Of a DNA stretch of 64,000 nt, positions 1 to 14,910 are shown in pieces. The notes beneath the pieces are model-generated. The model was not told where the DNA came from and made no database searches. It saw only the letters and a program-made list of their open reading frames with translations. Location of the stretch: NCBI GenBank assembly GCA_007844125.1, contig CM017563.1, positions 37,888,019 through 37,952,018 of the forward strand. Direction: 5' to 3'. This DNA comes from Sinonovacula constricta (taxonomy: Eukaryota; Mollusca; Bivalvia; Cardiida; Solecurtidae). Position 1 is the first letter of the stretch. Every line of letters begins with the position of its first letter. Made by a program: the position numbers and the translations under genes.

Positions 1-3000
1 CACAGGTAAATGGTGGTAATTTGGACACGTGATTTCCTTCAAAGCATGATGTTTTCACGTGGGAGAATGAAAAGAGCGTATTTATCGTTAAAATGCTAGT
101 TTTGTTGCAAGAGACGCCATTTATGCAATTTATTAATGTTTCTTTCATATGTGTATGTGCGTGCGTGCGTGCGTGCGCGTGAGTATGTTTGTGTGTGTGC
201 GCGCGGCCGCGTGCGTGCGTGTGTATGTGTTATAGTTTTTTAAGTAAAAAGGCATCTATCCATCAAACTAAGCATGTCTCAATAGAATTGAAAGGGTATA
301 ATGGTTGACCAGAGTGTTGCATGCTGTGATGTAGTATTATATATTTACGAAATATATGTTTCTGCCTCATGTACAAGCGCTACCCTGCGTCCAGACGGCT
401 TTAAGTGCGATAGGTTGGAGTTATTTTTAATAGTGTTTAAGTCACCCAGAAACTTTGATGTCTATTTTGGCGACTTCCAGCAATTATTGATGGTTGTAGA
501 AACCTGATGAATACTACATGCAAGTGTCCAATACCAACACAAAACAACGATGGTGACAACCATCACTCAACCAATCAGAATGGTTAACAAAAGAAAGTAA
601 GAGTTGTGATATCTTGTTAAGCAAGGAATTCTGATTGTTTGTATACCTTCGTCATAAAGGAAGACGTCGTCACTCTCCGGAGATGTTGGGGACAGTGATC
701 CCACAGCTGTAGAAACAAATAGCTCCCTTCTATATATTGATGACAGAATGAAAAAATGAAATACCGACAGAGAAATGAAAATTGCAAACTGCTTACTAGA
801 CTAACAACCAAACAACCTAACTAACGATTTAATTAGCCGAGGGTTGTTTGTTTTTAGTTTTTATTCATTTTGTATTATTTAATGCAATAAATCATTTTTT
901 ATTTGGCATAAACATCAATGTCATTGCCTAAAAACATTTGTGGTTACACGTTAACTACTGTATCATAATTATGCCAAAAGAACTAATACATGTTATAATT
1001 TTATTTTTAAATTTATTTTTTACAATGCCAGATTGTTCCGATTTTATGAATGTATTAATTGACCATTTGATCAGTGTCATTGTAAAAGCCAAGAACGGCT
1101 TATACGGACAGGAAGTAATTCGTTTGACACATTATTTATAAAAATGCACAGAAATGGTGTCATGTATGACATCTTTTGCATTTTATGAAACAAATGTGTT
1201 TCACTGGGATGATATGATATTGATTCTATTTATTGTTTTCTATAATTTTTTGGGGGCGGAGAACTTCTTAGAGTAATATTAATATTAATTCAGACGCACA
1301 CAACTCTAGCCAACATCAATGAAACACGTTTAACACACATCTCAACAGCTGATATTTGTAATTAACGAGAGGTTTGACACATGTTCTATGAAAAAATCAA
1401 ATTAAATTAACTACCAATGAATGCGACAACTTTGAAGAAGAATACTCGTCATATGTTTGCAATCAATATTCTTACAATACAATTAAATACCACTTGTTAA
1501 TCTGACTTTATATACAACGTGAACATAAATCGTCAAACTATGACGTTGCGGAATTCTTTTAAAAGTATAATTTGTTTGGGTGTTTATGGTTGCATTTTTC
1601 TTTAAAGTATGTTTAAAACAATGCAGCTGTCCTTTGGTTAAAACGCCAAATCCACCCTCTAAACTACAGGACTAAACAAAAATGCTTATAGTTATTTCGT
1701 TAGGAATTATTCTAACCAACCACTACCAGCAAAAAAATTTTTTCCTTTTAATCGTTATGGTTCTTTTTCAGATAACTGAAAAAAAAACGGCCATTTTATT
1801 TGCGTGCTTAGTTGCAAATAAGTTTGCGTAAATTGTGTTATTAAGGTATTTTTATTTAACATTAATTGCAAAGATATTATTTTAAAAAAAGTGCATTGCT
1901 TTGTGTTGCTTGTCACGACTTGGCCATTAGGACTTTTTGTTAAAAATGTCAAAACTTTAAAGTTTGAAATTTTTGACAAAAAAATTAATAAACAGTTAGT
2001 CGAATGAACACATGGTAATATAAAATACACTTTAATTATAATTTATATTTTTTATAAAATATGAAAAAAATACAACCAAATCATTGAGTTTATGCAACCA
2101 GATTTAAAACTAAGCAAAAAAGTGATGACCGTTATTTTTTAAATTTATCTGAAAAAGAGCCTTATATGAAAAGCAGATAAACGACGACTGTAAATTATTA
2201 TGTCCAAGTTAAATTCATGCAAGAACTATTGCAAATGTCTTTGACTTTGAGTATAAATCATTTAGTTCTAATAAAACGAAACAAAAAAAGATGATATTGC
2301 AAATTATTGTTTCAACTAAATTTGCTTGTATCCGCTCTGACAAGTGAATAGATACATTTAAATGTATGACACGATCATCCTTATAGTGTTAAGGAAATTG
2401 ATTTAAAGTTTGTTTAATCTAACGCCCAATATATCACGGTTTCGGGTTCAGATGCGTATTTTTTCATCACGAAGGCCGTTTCCCTTGTTTGGCTGTTCTA
2501 TTTCACCCCCGCGTACTTCCTGGTTGTTGTTTTATTTGAAAAAATATCAACAACCAACAAAATTGTATATTTTATTTTTTATGATTATTTAATACTTATA
2601 TTATTAGAAAAACAAAATCGTTAATTTCCAAGTTTCAGGCGAAGGACATGAGAACGAAAAGAACAACTAATCACAATATGTCAGCTTGGTCAACGATACG
2701 ACAATCAGTAGGGAAAGTGAAAGGAACAGCCATTCTATTGCCGTAAAATAGTCCCGATCTATACCGTGATATATTGTTTATTTTATCACGGCAGAAAGCT
2801 CTTTGTTTATAAAGGTAAACTATTGATAGTGTTAGAATAAACGTTATATGACCGTTGTAAAAGAATATATTCGCATTGCAAATGACATGTAGCGTTTTTC
2901 ATGGACATTCTGCATCTCACGCTCCACGTCAAAGGTCACGAGCTTTTCAGATCACGGTAACCTCTGCCAACAAAAAGAAAAAATGTCGATTGGGATTGGA

Positions 3001-3060
3001 CGAGATTTGAACTAGATTATAATATTTTAATATCGCTTTCTAATATTATACCATTATAGT
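1..3060. other. AT-rich stretch without a recognisable gene
   Basis: No open frame here has family-like composition, and none has splice borders that link to another frame. A short GT/GCGT-rich microsatellite lies at about 150-230. The rest is AT-rich, with many short runs of A and T. It lies downstream of the minus-strand gene that ends at 3087. Confidence 0.6.
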
Positions 3061-3066
3061 TTTATT
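3061..3066 (-). promoter_or_regulatory. Candidate poly(A) signal of the ZU5/UPA-like gene
   Basis: The minus strand reads AATAAA here, about 20 bases after the TAG stop at 3087-3089. It is the nearest canonical signal downstream of the minus-strand gene. The site is short and the region AT-rich, so chance occurrence is possible. Confidence 0.45.
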
Positions 3067-3086
3067 TCAAGGATATACTATAAAAA

Positions 3087-3172
3087 CTATACCAATATAT
3101 TAATAATCCTTTTGATCTCGTTTGTCAATCCCGTTGACGGTTTTCCATTTCTGCGGCAGGGGTAAGTGTGAT
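3087..3172 (-). CDS. ZU5/UPA-like gene, exon 14 (terminal)
   Basis: The acceptor reads CCTTTTAG before ATCACAC. Two leading bases complete the Asp codon begun in exon 13, and the frame runs 28 residues to TAG. The sequence is basic (Arg-Arg, Lys, Lys-Arg) and too short for a death domain. An alternative is read-through of the exon 13 donor, which gives a different tail. Confidence 0.7.
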
Positions 3173-3998
3173 CTAAAAGGTACGCGACTTCGAACGTGGT
3201 GATTGAAAAAGACAAAAAAACATTTATACTTACCGATAAGTCGCAATATTTCTTGAGCATTGACAAAATGTGTATGCAGTATGGAGTTATCCGAGCGTCG
3301 CAAGATGAACGTAATTTTGCCTGTTGTTTCAACCAGTCTCACAGGAAATCTCAGAAAATTATCAGACCCCTCCAAATATGTTAACGTATATGCGTCTTCT
3401 GGTATATCGGGATCCATTTCTACCGCTCCGCGCACCTGCACAGTGACGTCATCAGCTTGTTGCATCAAGCGGTCCGGTGATTGACTATTTGGCAATTCTA
3501 TTAGTCCTACCTTGGATTTATCCCTTAGAACATCAGATATTGCAAATTTCTCCGCTATCACGACACAGAAAACAATTTGGTCTTTATTTACGTTCTCGGC
3601 GGTGTCACTTTGTTGGTTTTCAACAAATATTAAGGCCTTGCAGATTTGCTTTCTGCCAAATATGACGTCCATTTCGTTTCTGATTGATGGCCCATTGCAT
3701 GTGTTAAAATTTCGGTCCACGGTTGCGAGCACCGTCCTGGGAAAGAGAAAGTTAATAGATTGTTTCATTCAACAAGTATTGGTTATAAGTTTTGTTTGTT
3801 GACGTTAATTATTACAAAGACTGACTTTTTCTCTAAGAATGTTAGTTTTATGAAATTATTTAATTGATTAAGCCCTTGCAATTAGTTTAAAAAACTACTT
3901 TACCCAAGAAATTCCGTCCATCATTGGTGTAAAATGACGTTCATTTCAGACGTTAGAGGTATAATACAAAATCACACTGCTAAAAAGTGAGGAACGAG

Positions 3999-4096
<98 letters not shown>

Positions 4097-7000
4097 AACG
4101 GTCAATAAATACGCTTTAAAGTGATGCAATTGGTGTGGTTTATACAGAGCGCGAACGCGACCGCGAACGCGACCGCGAACGCGAACGCGGTTTTTTGTCC
4201 TGGAATAGTTTAGTTATTTGTAGAAGAACCGTTCAAATAGAGTGCGAACGCGAACGCGAACAAATTTTTGTTCGCGCGAACGACCGCCTTGATTGCCCAC
4301 AGAGCGAATTTTTCAGAAGGTCGCGCGGCTTGTTTGCTATTTTCTAATCAGCAAGTATTTTCCTGGCATCGTTTCCACAAATAGAAATGTCAGTTTCATG
4401 ACAGTTTCCATAAATAACTTGACACTTTTTATAAGTCTATATTGCTTCAAAATGGACATATCAGAAGGCATAACTATTGAAGTAGAAAAAAAAAACTCTC
4501 CAAATTCATGTCGTCTTTGTAAAAGCTCATGCACGGAAACACGCCTCTTTCTTTTCCTACGTTTTGTGTACAAGTACAACACTACAAGTTCCTCCGTGTC
4601 TGACTCTATGATTCTAAATGATCAAATTTTTAGAAGGAAAAAACGAGTCGCCTCGAAAACGGTCGACGGTATTTCGCGTGCGGGTTCGTGCTCTATTTGA
4701 ATGGCAAATCTGCTAAAAAATCGCGTTCGCGTTCGTGTTCGCGTTGGACGCGTTCGCGTTCGCGCTGTGTATAAACGGGCCTTAATTCAGTTACTTGGTG
4801 TCCCCTTCAAGCAGATAACGTGCTGCCTTTGCTGTGTATAATATGCATGGTCCCACATTTAGTCCCATTATCTTGACACCCGGTCATTCAGTCGTGAAAT
4901 TACCATTACATTTGCTTGAGCGTTACGCATGGGAGCTTAAATCAGTATCATTTATAAAGACTTTAGTATGTCACGACCCGGGATCGGACCCGTGTACTCC
5001 TTACCTGGAGCCGACGCTCTCGGGCAATGATATTTTTTTTACCAGACACCGACACACTTGTTATAATACTGGAAACGTCCGGCTTAATATAAATGGAAGG
5101 AGACACCATGCTTATGTCTATGCTGATCCACCAGCGCAATTCATGTTAGCTGGATAACCTTGCCAATTGAAAGTTCTTCCCTCGACCGGAACTCAACCCA
5201 TATGGCGAGGTGTTGAGGATTTACAAGTCGGAACATCAAACCGCTCGGCCATGAGCGTCGGATAATGGTATAAACATTTCTAACGTTACAAAAAATAACA
5301 CGTATTCATTTGATTCGGTAAATGAATTTTCAAACATAGGACACATAATACAAAATACAAGATAAAATGAATTTCTATTCACATAAACTTTAGTCAACAA
5401 ACAAATGGTCAACTCACGTCTTGTGGGAATAAACAACAGTTTAAGGTCTGGTTTGTATTAAGATTTCAGATTGAAATCAACATATGAAAGAGCGGTCAAA
5501 CATCCTTCCGGTGATTTGTTAACTATGTTTAGATGTTTAGATCGTTATGTCATTTACCTTGTTGTTTAATAATTTGACATCAAGCAATACACAAATATGA
5601 ATGAGGGAGCTGTTTACGATAATGTTGTTATTACTTCTCCGATAAGAAGATAATTTTACACATTTGTGTTTGTACCTACCCGCCTTCCTTTGAGTTCACA
5701 GTATAGCAGTTGTTGCCACTGTTTCTGACAACATCCTCTCCTTCTTTAATCTCAATATTTTCATTGTCGTAATGCAGCAACAGTATTTTGGTATGGGCTT
5801 CCATGAGCACATTAAATGGGATCTTAATGGCAATGTTGCCGTCAGCTCCTACGTTAGCGCCGTCAATCTCTATGGCGTTGGACGTTGACCGGATGTAACG
5901 CAAGTCGTCGGGACAATAGTCACGGTACAGACGTTCACGAGGTCGGTCAGGTACATGAACCTTTAAGAATGAAACCAACATGTAAATTTCACAACTGCTT
6001 TAAAATATATATTACAGGTCGGGTACAACAAAGAGCGCGGGTGTTAGATATCCAATGCGCCGTAGACAGCATGTAATTTAAACCAGAAGATGACAGTTCT
6101 GGGAACTATTCTGGATTCATTACACTAATATGCGAAAATAACGAATTGTAAATCTGATAGGAACTAGACTCTCTGCTTCTTTGCCTTCTTCCTTGTTGTT
6201 TGCTAGATCTTTAATGACAAGTACATTGTTAACATCGGCATACTCGGTTTCTTTTGTTAAACAGGACCTCGCTAAAAACTGCGATTTCGTATCAATACCT
6301 GCAATACTTTATAATTGCATGTAACACTTTACAACTGCCTGCAAGCTACGCTGTTAAAATGGGAATTCGGTTCTTTACCTCCGAAAAAGATTCACAGAGC
6401 AGCGGCGATTTCCTGTTATTTCCTGCTACACAACTGTCCCCATAGAAAGGCATTCAATAAGAGGCACCGCGCTCCAGAGTGGCGCCAACGACTTTAACTA
6501 CAACCGTTGTTGAAGACGCCAGTCAAGGGGACAGACTAAGGTTACCCTATGTCAACAGCACTTCCGGGTGGCTTGTAGTCGAAGCCTAGCTCCATACTGG
6601 CTCCCCGCCGGGGTTACGGCAATCCGACGAAATCTTTTCCTAGTATCTGCGGTTTATTGGTGGGGCAAGCAGTTGTCTGTCAGCTCGGTTTGCGGCTTGG
6701 TGGTGTTCTATTCAATTCGATAAGACGACAGAAAAATTACAAATAAACCCACGGTCGACGAATGTAGTAAAACGAAATAGTCGAGCGTGGGTATCCGACG
6801 AAATACCAAACGAAGAATGCTTATATCATCGCATGTCATCAAAGAAGCCGCAACACAGTCTTAAGTCGTAGAAGCTGAAGGACATTCACTCTCTACGACT
6901 ATTCGCAGATGTTGTAGCTGAGAAAATGCAACCTGACGCTTAACTCTCTGCAAACTATGCCTGGAATAAACTCAGAGCCGTCATCAAGGAACAATCACAT

Positions 7001-8436
7001 GTGGTTTCACCACGGAAAGAGTTTGGAACATAAAACGTACGACTACGTAGTCGGGAAATGTGGATGAGATAGTCAAAAAGAAACCGACAATGTTCAAGGC
7101 ATAGTGCAAACGAGGTTCGAGCCAACGCTACGAAGCAGCCAAGAAGACAGCAAAGAGGGCAGTATGAGAAGTAGAAAGAGAAGTCAATATTGAGCAATAG
7201 CAGAACTGATAAATGGATATAAGGTCGTATCAAGAAGACATGAAGAATGTCCAGAAGTCGTCGGATGTCAATGACACTGATGGCAATATTGACTTCGAGA
7301 TGATTGATAAACTCGTAATATGAAAGGGCTAAACCGAAAAACTGCGAGAAATTAATGCCGATCTAGTCATTCCTGCTCAAGTTCCCACACCAGCTCTAAC
7401 ACAATTTGATGTAGCCACCACTTAATAGCAGTCAGTCCAAGCTAGAGAAGGCATGCGGACAAGTGAATATACAAAAATGAGGCGCATCTTAAGGTCAACA
7501 TCTTAAATGATCAACGTTTTTAACTGTTAAAGGATTGTACTTATACCGGGCAAGTACAGATGAATCAAGCTGCTAGAACAGGGCTCGACAGTTTATGAGC
7601 CAAGATTGCATGACATCATCGTCGATTGGTTCAAGAAAGCACGGTTTCATGCATAGGAACTCGACAGCCGACGCTATCTTCGTCGTCAGGCAACTGTGCG
7701 AAAAGTACAAGAGGACTCTAAAACCACTTATACTCGTTTGTACAAAAGGTCTTCGACTCACTTCCCCGTCATGTCATCGGGTGGGGGCTACGACGTCTCT
7801 GTGTTCCTGAATGGTTGAACTCAGTCGTGAAGACAACGTACAGCTACGTGTGGTAAGGTCATGTTCGCTAAATGCACCAGATACGCGTTTGAATGCACAG
7901 TTAGTGTACATCAGGGCTCAGTGCTTTGCCCTCTTCTGTTTATAGGAGAGATACAAGGTAGCCGGAGCCACTGCATAAAATACTGTACGCCGGTAATGGC
8001 CGCCGACACCATGCTGCAAGCAAAGAAACGTTCAGACAATATCCAAGAGCACCTGTCAATGACGAAAATCGTCTATCTCAGTCCGTAAAAGGAAGATAAC
8101 ATCAGTAGCAGCGATCCATCCGGAAAAACACAACCTTGTGCAGTTTGCCGCAAAGGATTAGGGACTAGCTTAGGGACAAACTTCGTTCCTGCGTCAATTG
8201 CGCGCACAAGAGATGCTACAAACACACCAGTCACAGTGATGGACTACCTCCGCCTACTTTGCACTTCCATTTCCACAATGGTCCTGAACGAGCATTTCGG
8301 TGTACGGGTCGTGGACATGCCTAGGGGACATCATTGAGCACCAGGGAGGTTTATATTCCGAAGCAGCAAATCACCGTCACCATCATAAATCATCATGATC
8401 ATCATCATGATCATCGTCATCATAATCATCATCATT

Positions 8437-8500
<64 letters not shown>

Positions 8501-11500
8501 TCATCACTACTATCATCACCACCATCACCACCAGCAACAACAACAGCAACAACAATACAACAAATCATCATTAAAAAGTCATCATCAAGATCAGTAAAGA
8601 AATACAATTACCATCATTTTGACTGTTCTTCTGCCAGTGTTTACGCTCTTTGGTATGGTAGCTTCAAGGTCATTATCAAAACTCGTTGACAAGCTCCCGC
8701 CATTTTTATCTATATCCTTGGTGACCAATGGTCGTGCTTCTATCGCAACAAAACCATCCATTTCACAGCCAGAGAATGTGAGGAAGTTCCCTTTGCCGTG
8801 CAGGTGCTGAGAAATGAAAAGTATATCATAATACGTCTGTTTTATCCTAACATCACATTGGACATAAGATATACATTAGATATAAAGCCTTGTGTCATAA
8901 CATAATCTTTATTCAACACCATTATTCTATTTATCCCACCATCTGTCTTATTAACAAAAGTATTGTTTAATGTTAAGAACTAGTTTGTCATACAAGTGTG
9001 ATACCATTTTTTTTCAACACCAAACCAGTACTCTCTGCACATGCATAATTAAAACTTCGCCCATCCGGAATGTGGCTGACCGAATATATCTACACTTTTC
9101 AGCCATTAGTGGCGCTAACATTTGACGAAGGTTTTTGGTACACTCAGTAAACATTAAATGTGAATAATTTAAAAAATGGTATGCTTTGTACTGTTAGTGA
9201 CCACACTACTAATAATGACGCAGCATTTCTTTGATTTAGCGAGACACTTCTACTAGTCTGAATCGTACATTAACATGCCAAGAGAGAATAATCCAACAAA
9301 CAAACAAACATTTGTCAAATAGTTATGTTGCAGTATTAAATATCTATTAAACTAGTACTTTGCTGTTGATCAAAGATTTAAAACTTTTGTAAACATACAT
9401 GCCCATATTTATAGGAAAACAATCAATAATGTCACATATTGTATTAGGCAGCCAACTTGTCTTAAGAAATGAATTGTAGGCTGTCCCTTGGATGGCTGCT
9501 TAATGCAAGTGTGACTGTATATAGTGGGATAACGTTTCCTGTTAGGTTTGGTATTGAAAAAATGTTAACTGTAACTGAGAGTGTTGAACCATGGTTATTA
9601 CGTACGAAAGATGCAAGCAACAAAAATACTTTCGGAAACGCTTCCTAAGAACACACAATTTCGTGCCCTAGATAGCGAGTTCCCGGGACACCTAGGATAA
9701 TTCACGAATCATCTCTCGAATGTATGACGGAAAGACCAGGTAAACAGGACTTTTCGGTGCCATCCATGACGACATCAAAACAACGAAGATACGTGTTTTG
9801 TTATCTCTTTTGAAACTAAAGTAATAGTTGTATATCTAAAGGAATGTTTAAGTTTAAATTGATATTTAACTGTAAAAGAACCGATTTCTCCTATAAATAA
9901 ACTACTGTTCTTAAGTTTTTTTATCTGAATTTCTTCTTCCGGTACACAAAAGTTGCAATGTTGTACACACCACCGCAACGGATTCATCTAAAAATTATCG
10001 TCCAGAGGAGAAAATGACGCTAAGAGTTCAAATCGTTTATTGCATAGTTTTCAAATATCATATTTATATTTGCATTTTAGCCTTTACTGTATTAAGATAA
10101 AACAAGTTTGTTTTCAAATTTTCCCAAAACAAAATTTTGCAGGAAATATGGATTTCTCTGATGATGACGTCATTGTAGATAAATTACCTCGTATTTGGCT
10201 TCTTGTTCAATCCAGTCGTCCCCACGTTTGACTTTTATCAGCACATCCACTTTTAATTCATCGTATGCCTTTGTGAGTGGACAATGCAATTTGACCCCAC
10301 GCCAAGAGTTCGGCTTAGGTCCGGCAAATATAAAAATCTCGGAAATCAATTTCTGATTCTCGCGCAGTCCGATATCCTCGATGAATCGTTTTCTTTTATC
10401 AACGGGACATTGCGTCACCCTTGCACGTGCAATTTCGATCCATTTAAAAGGCTGACATGAGGCTCGAACTTGGGATCCGTGGAAAATCTTCAATGGTGCC
10501 AAAGATGCTTCAGCTACCTCGTCTGGTATGGATCTGGTTGCGGAAAAAAGCAGTGTACCGTAATTATTACCGGAGTATATTAGAATGCCGCAAATTATTT
10601 TTAATTGTACATGTACAATTTGTTTGTTTATTGGGTTTATCGTCCCACCAACTGTTTTTCAGTTATCTGGAGACGGTGTCCACTTAAAGCAGTGCTGCCT
10701 TCACTGTGTATAGCATGCCATGAACACATGACATGATACCACACCCAGTCACATTATCCTGACAGCGGGCCAACCAGTCGTGGAACTACCCTTATATTTG
10801 CTTGAGCGTTAGCAAGCGAGCTATACCACTACCATTTTAACGACTTTGGTATGTCGTGGCCCGGGATCGAACCCGGGGCCTCCCGTACCTGGAGCCAACG
10901 CTCTACCGATTGCGCTACCAAGTCCGGTGAACAATTTGTATAAATAGGACATATTCATGAACATATTAATTCGCCAAATGACAGAACAACGCATCATAGT
11001 AACATAACTTTTAAGATAAAATAACAGGCATAATTTAATAATTTTGTAGCGACTGTCAGTTGTTTATTCTGCGTTTAAACATCCAACGAATAGAAATAAA
11101 GTGTAACCATCCCTTCAAGAATAAAATAACAAAATCAATGTCATTATTAACATCATATAAATCGAAACTTGCAATGAAAAAAACAACAACAACTACACAG
11201 AAGTAGACGTCATACTTACGATTCAGATGTCAATGACAGAGTTCTTATCGTTTTGCAGGTCGTTGATTCGTCGTTTTCCTTACTCATGCCTTTAGTATAG
11301 TTAATGAACTGGTTCAACCGAGGTGTCATTACTTCCGCTGTGCTACAACCCAAATCATTTTGTTAGTGCTTGCTAGTTTGCTTTTGTAACTGTCTGTTAC
11401 ATTGATATGTTTTTATTGCAAGCTGTTTTAAAACACTCGGATTAAACGGCTAATTTCATGGAAAAGAACACTATCCAAGATATTGCCAAACTGCTAGGAG

Positions 11501-14500
11501 TTCATTTTATTGCCTGTTGTTATTTTGCTATTGTCTGCTATATTTTTCCATATGCCAGTAATCTATTCCATAAAAAGGCACTGCCCCCAATAGTGGCTCT
11601 AATTAAGCCTCATCTGTGTTAAGAGAAATAACGGTAAATCTTTATCAGGGAATAAAAATTCTTCAGTTCTTTTCGGTTTGCTTTTAATCATCATATATTT
11701 ACTGCAATATTACCTAATTTGGACACCATTTTGTACCAACTCTAGAGCGTAGAGAATCCACTGACGCAGGAAGGGGGTGATGACGGGTTCCACATTATCT
11801 CTGTGAAAATAATAGGAATAATACAATAACAAAAAAAATCACACACAAAAATAAAAAAAAAATAAACAAAAAACACGAAAATTAAGATTTATACAGTATG
11901 CTACGAACTATAGTGGTATATTTTAGATCCATTTGTTAACAACCCAGTACCAATGGAAAAGCCATTAATACTGCCAAAGCTAGGCCATGTAATATGGCCA
12001 TCATAAAATGTTACTAAAATAGTCACTGTGCAAATCTGGTCTCACATCGGTGAAGTACTTAAAATTGTATTCCTACTCACTCAGGGAATAATCAGCTAAG
12101 ATTTATACATGACAATGGCAAAAGAAGATGTAGAAATTATTTTTCATTACAACATTACAAAACGCTAAATAATATTTGTAAAATATACATAATCACGTGA
12201 CTAGAAATGTACGAAAGTACGTCTTGTTTTTCAACAATCAAATAAATTGTTACCCTTTAAGTTATATGAAATGCTATTTATTGGAGACCTACTTCTATGT
12301 GAAAAGTGATGTATAAAACCGAACTCATCACACTCATGTTTTTCCTTTCTGAGCCACATTACACAAATATTTTAAGTAAACCATGTGACCACTTTCTCCT
12401 ACTCTGACGCCGATATCTTTTAGCAGAAACCCATCGTGCTTATTTATAGATTTGAAAATTAAAAAATAAATATTTCATGCGATTTATTGACGATTTCTAC
12501 AATCTTACAACTAAGGTAGTGTTAGAATAATCTTTAATTAGACGAAAGTATGGATTACTGATGAGACTATGCCAAATTTCCACCAAACAGAGTTCAGATA
12601 TGGTTACTTTATTACTATGTGTATTATGAATATAGGCCAACGTTTGAATATTAACGATTACATTTAACGCATTATTAAGGAGTTGCAGGGGGTGTGGGCT
12701 TGGTGGGCGTATGCCGTGTCTAACCCCGCACGGCCATCACTCCCCACTATCCCCTTTTTAAATCCGTCCGAGGTTGCTAAAATACGTGCAGTAGCAGCTA
12801 GTTTCACTGTTGAGCTTTGTGACCGGAACATCCAGAGCTTTTTGATCCGATTTATTTGTGCAAAGAAGGTTATATAATTATCATCACAACTCTTTGTCAG
12901 TTTTCAGAGGTTTTTAGAATACCAATTAAGAGTTTAGCTTTTTATTGTGATCAATTACATAAAATAAAACTTCCTCTTGATAAGAAATGACTTTGAACAG
13001 TACTCACGCTAACGAGAGAAACTCCCCTGTTTCCACCAGAGCTCGGGATAGCTTTAGACATGTCTCCGCAAAAAATTCGAAACCTCTGAATTTAAAAAGA
13101 AGACAATCTGTTTATATTCTTCTGGTAGAAATTCAATCCACATAAACCCACGATATTTTCAACGCACACAAAACCACGAACAAATCCAACGCACACGCAT
13201 CCACAAATTAGTCCGCCGCACACACACAACTAGGCATACATATAACGCACACACTCTTGCATAAATCAAACCGCACACAGGCATTAACCCAACGCACACA
13301 CACTCACGCATAATCAACGCACACACTCACGCATATATCCAACGCATACACAAACCCGCATAATCATAAGCATTCAGAAGACCGTTTTAGCGCCATACAC
13401 ACAAAGCAGTGCGCGTTAGTTTAAACATATTTTATTTCGAATATCTTACAGGATATAACATATAATATATACAATACAAAGGGAAAAGGATTGAAACGAA
13501 AGCTAAAGCTTATCGTGTTTCTCTCCCAACACAAAAATGTATGTTATGGCAATAGACTAACTTTGCATTTTAGATGGAAGTTAGAAACGGCAAGCTATTT
13601 AGCAAACTAATTACAATTAAATAGTGTACATAATTATAAAAAAAACTTTAAATATAAAGCAAAAGGAGAAGGAATATGCAGTTTAGGTAACTAAATCTAA
13701 ACCAAAGAAAAAGGGGAAAAACACGCGAAAAAACAACAACACCAGGACATATGGCCAGACGAGACCATATGGCCAGACGTGACAGTCGCAGAGGATTGAG
13801 AAAAGAGACAAGATCCCTCCTAATTCTTAATAAATGTTGAGTTGATTTTATATGCGCATGTACAGCATCTACTTTTTGAATGTTTGTATCAAAACTTTAG
13901 CAATTATCACCAAACAACAAAAGTGCGCATTCAAAAATGACAATCTGAAATATCTATATACTTCACAAGTAGAACAAAATTAAGTATTACATTAGATAGT
14001 GCAATGATCAACTATTAAACAGAAACTCACATAATGCTTTTTCAGTGTTTATTTTCTGCTATGTTTTTAACAAGGCTGTAGAGAATCTCACTAAAGTCAG
14101 ATCTTACAAAATGTGAGATCTGATGACAGCCCGCGAAAACCGTCTATAAACAAGAATGGTTTTCCCTGATTACTATTTTTATAACAGCCAATCAGAGAGG
14201 GTAATGCATAATGCATACGGTAAGAGTCGCAAACTGGCCGCTGTCGATGATGCCGTAGAAAAGTCACGCAGTTTAAGTCTGTTCTGCAACTGCTTGTCGG
14301 ATCATCATTTACTTTTGCGATTTTGTAGGCGCCAATCTGATTAGTTGGGAGGGTTTTAGTGAATTGTCGTCAGATCCTGATAGCGGAGCGGTTTTCAGGA
14401 GATGATTTTAATCAGATTGGGCTGTATATACACTTTGAAGACAACATAAGAGTTTTATTACTAGTATTGAACGTTAATAAGCAGTAATGACTGATGTTTT

Positions 14501-14639
14501 TTGTTCTTGTTGCTGCTGTTGCTGTTTTAGAACACTAAAATACAAACATGAATGCTTAAAAAAGTAAAGTAATGATAGTATAATGATTTACCTATTTTTG
14601 CACAGCATCACGTATGTTGTTGCAGTAGTAGTAGTAGCA

Positions 14640-14676
<37 letters not shown>

Positions 14677-14677
14677 T

Positions 14678-14747
<70 letters not shown>

Positions 14748-14750
14748 AAA

Positions 14751-14796
<46 letters not shown>

Positions 14797-14797
14797 T

Positions 14798-14867
<70 letters not shown>

Positions 14868-14870
14868 AAA

Positions 14871-14910
<40 letters not shown>

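Noticed and set aside
1755..2030. 91-residue minus-strand frame
   Set aside because: AT-rich composition, no start context, no splice links and no recognisable motif.
4293..4700. 135-residue frame inside the foldback element
   Set aside because: It overlaps the inverted arm, shows no transposase motif, and its Cys pattern is not a recognisable zinc finger.
10861..10926. tRNA gene on the minus strand (A and B boxes, cloverleaf-like)
   Set aside because: The same head recurs with a common body and tail at many sites, so it is the promoter part of a SINE. The acceptor stem does not close well. The same applies to the other tRNA-like heads.
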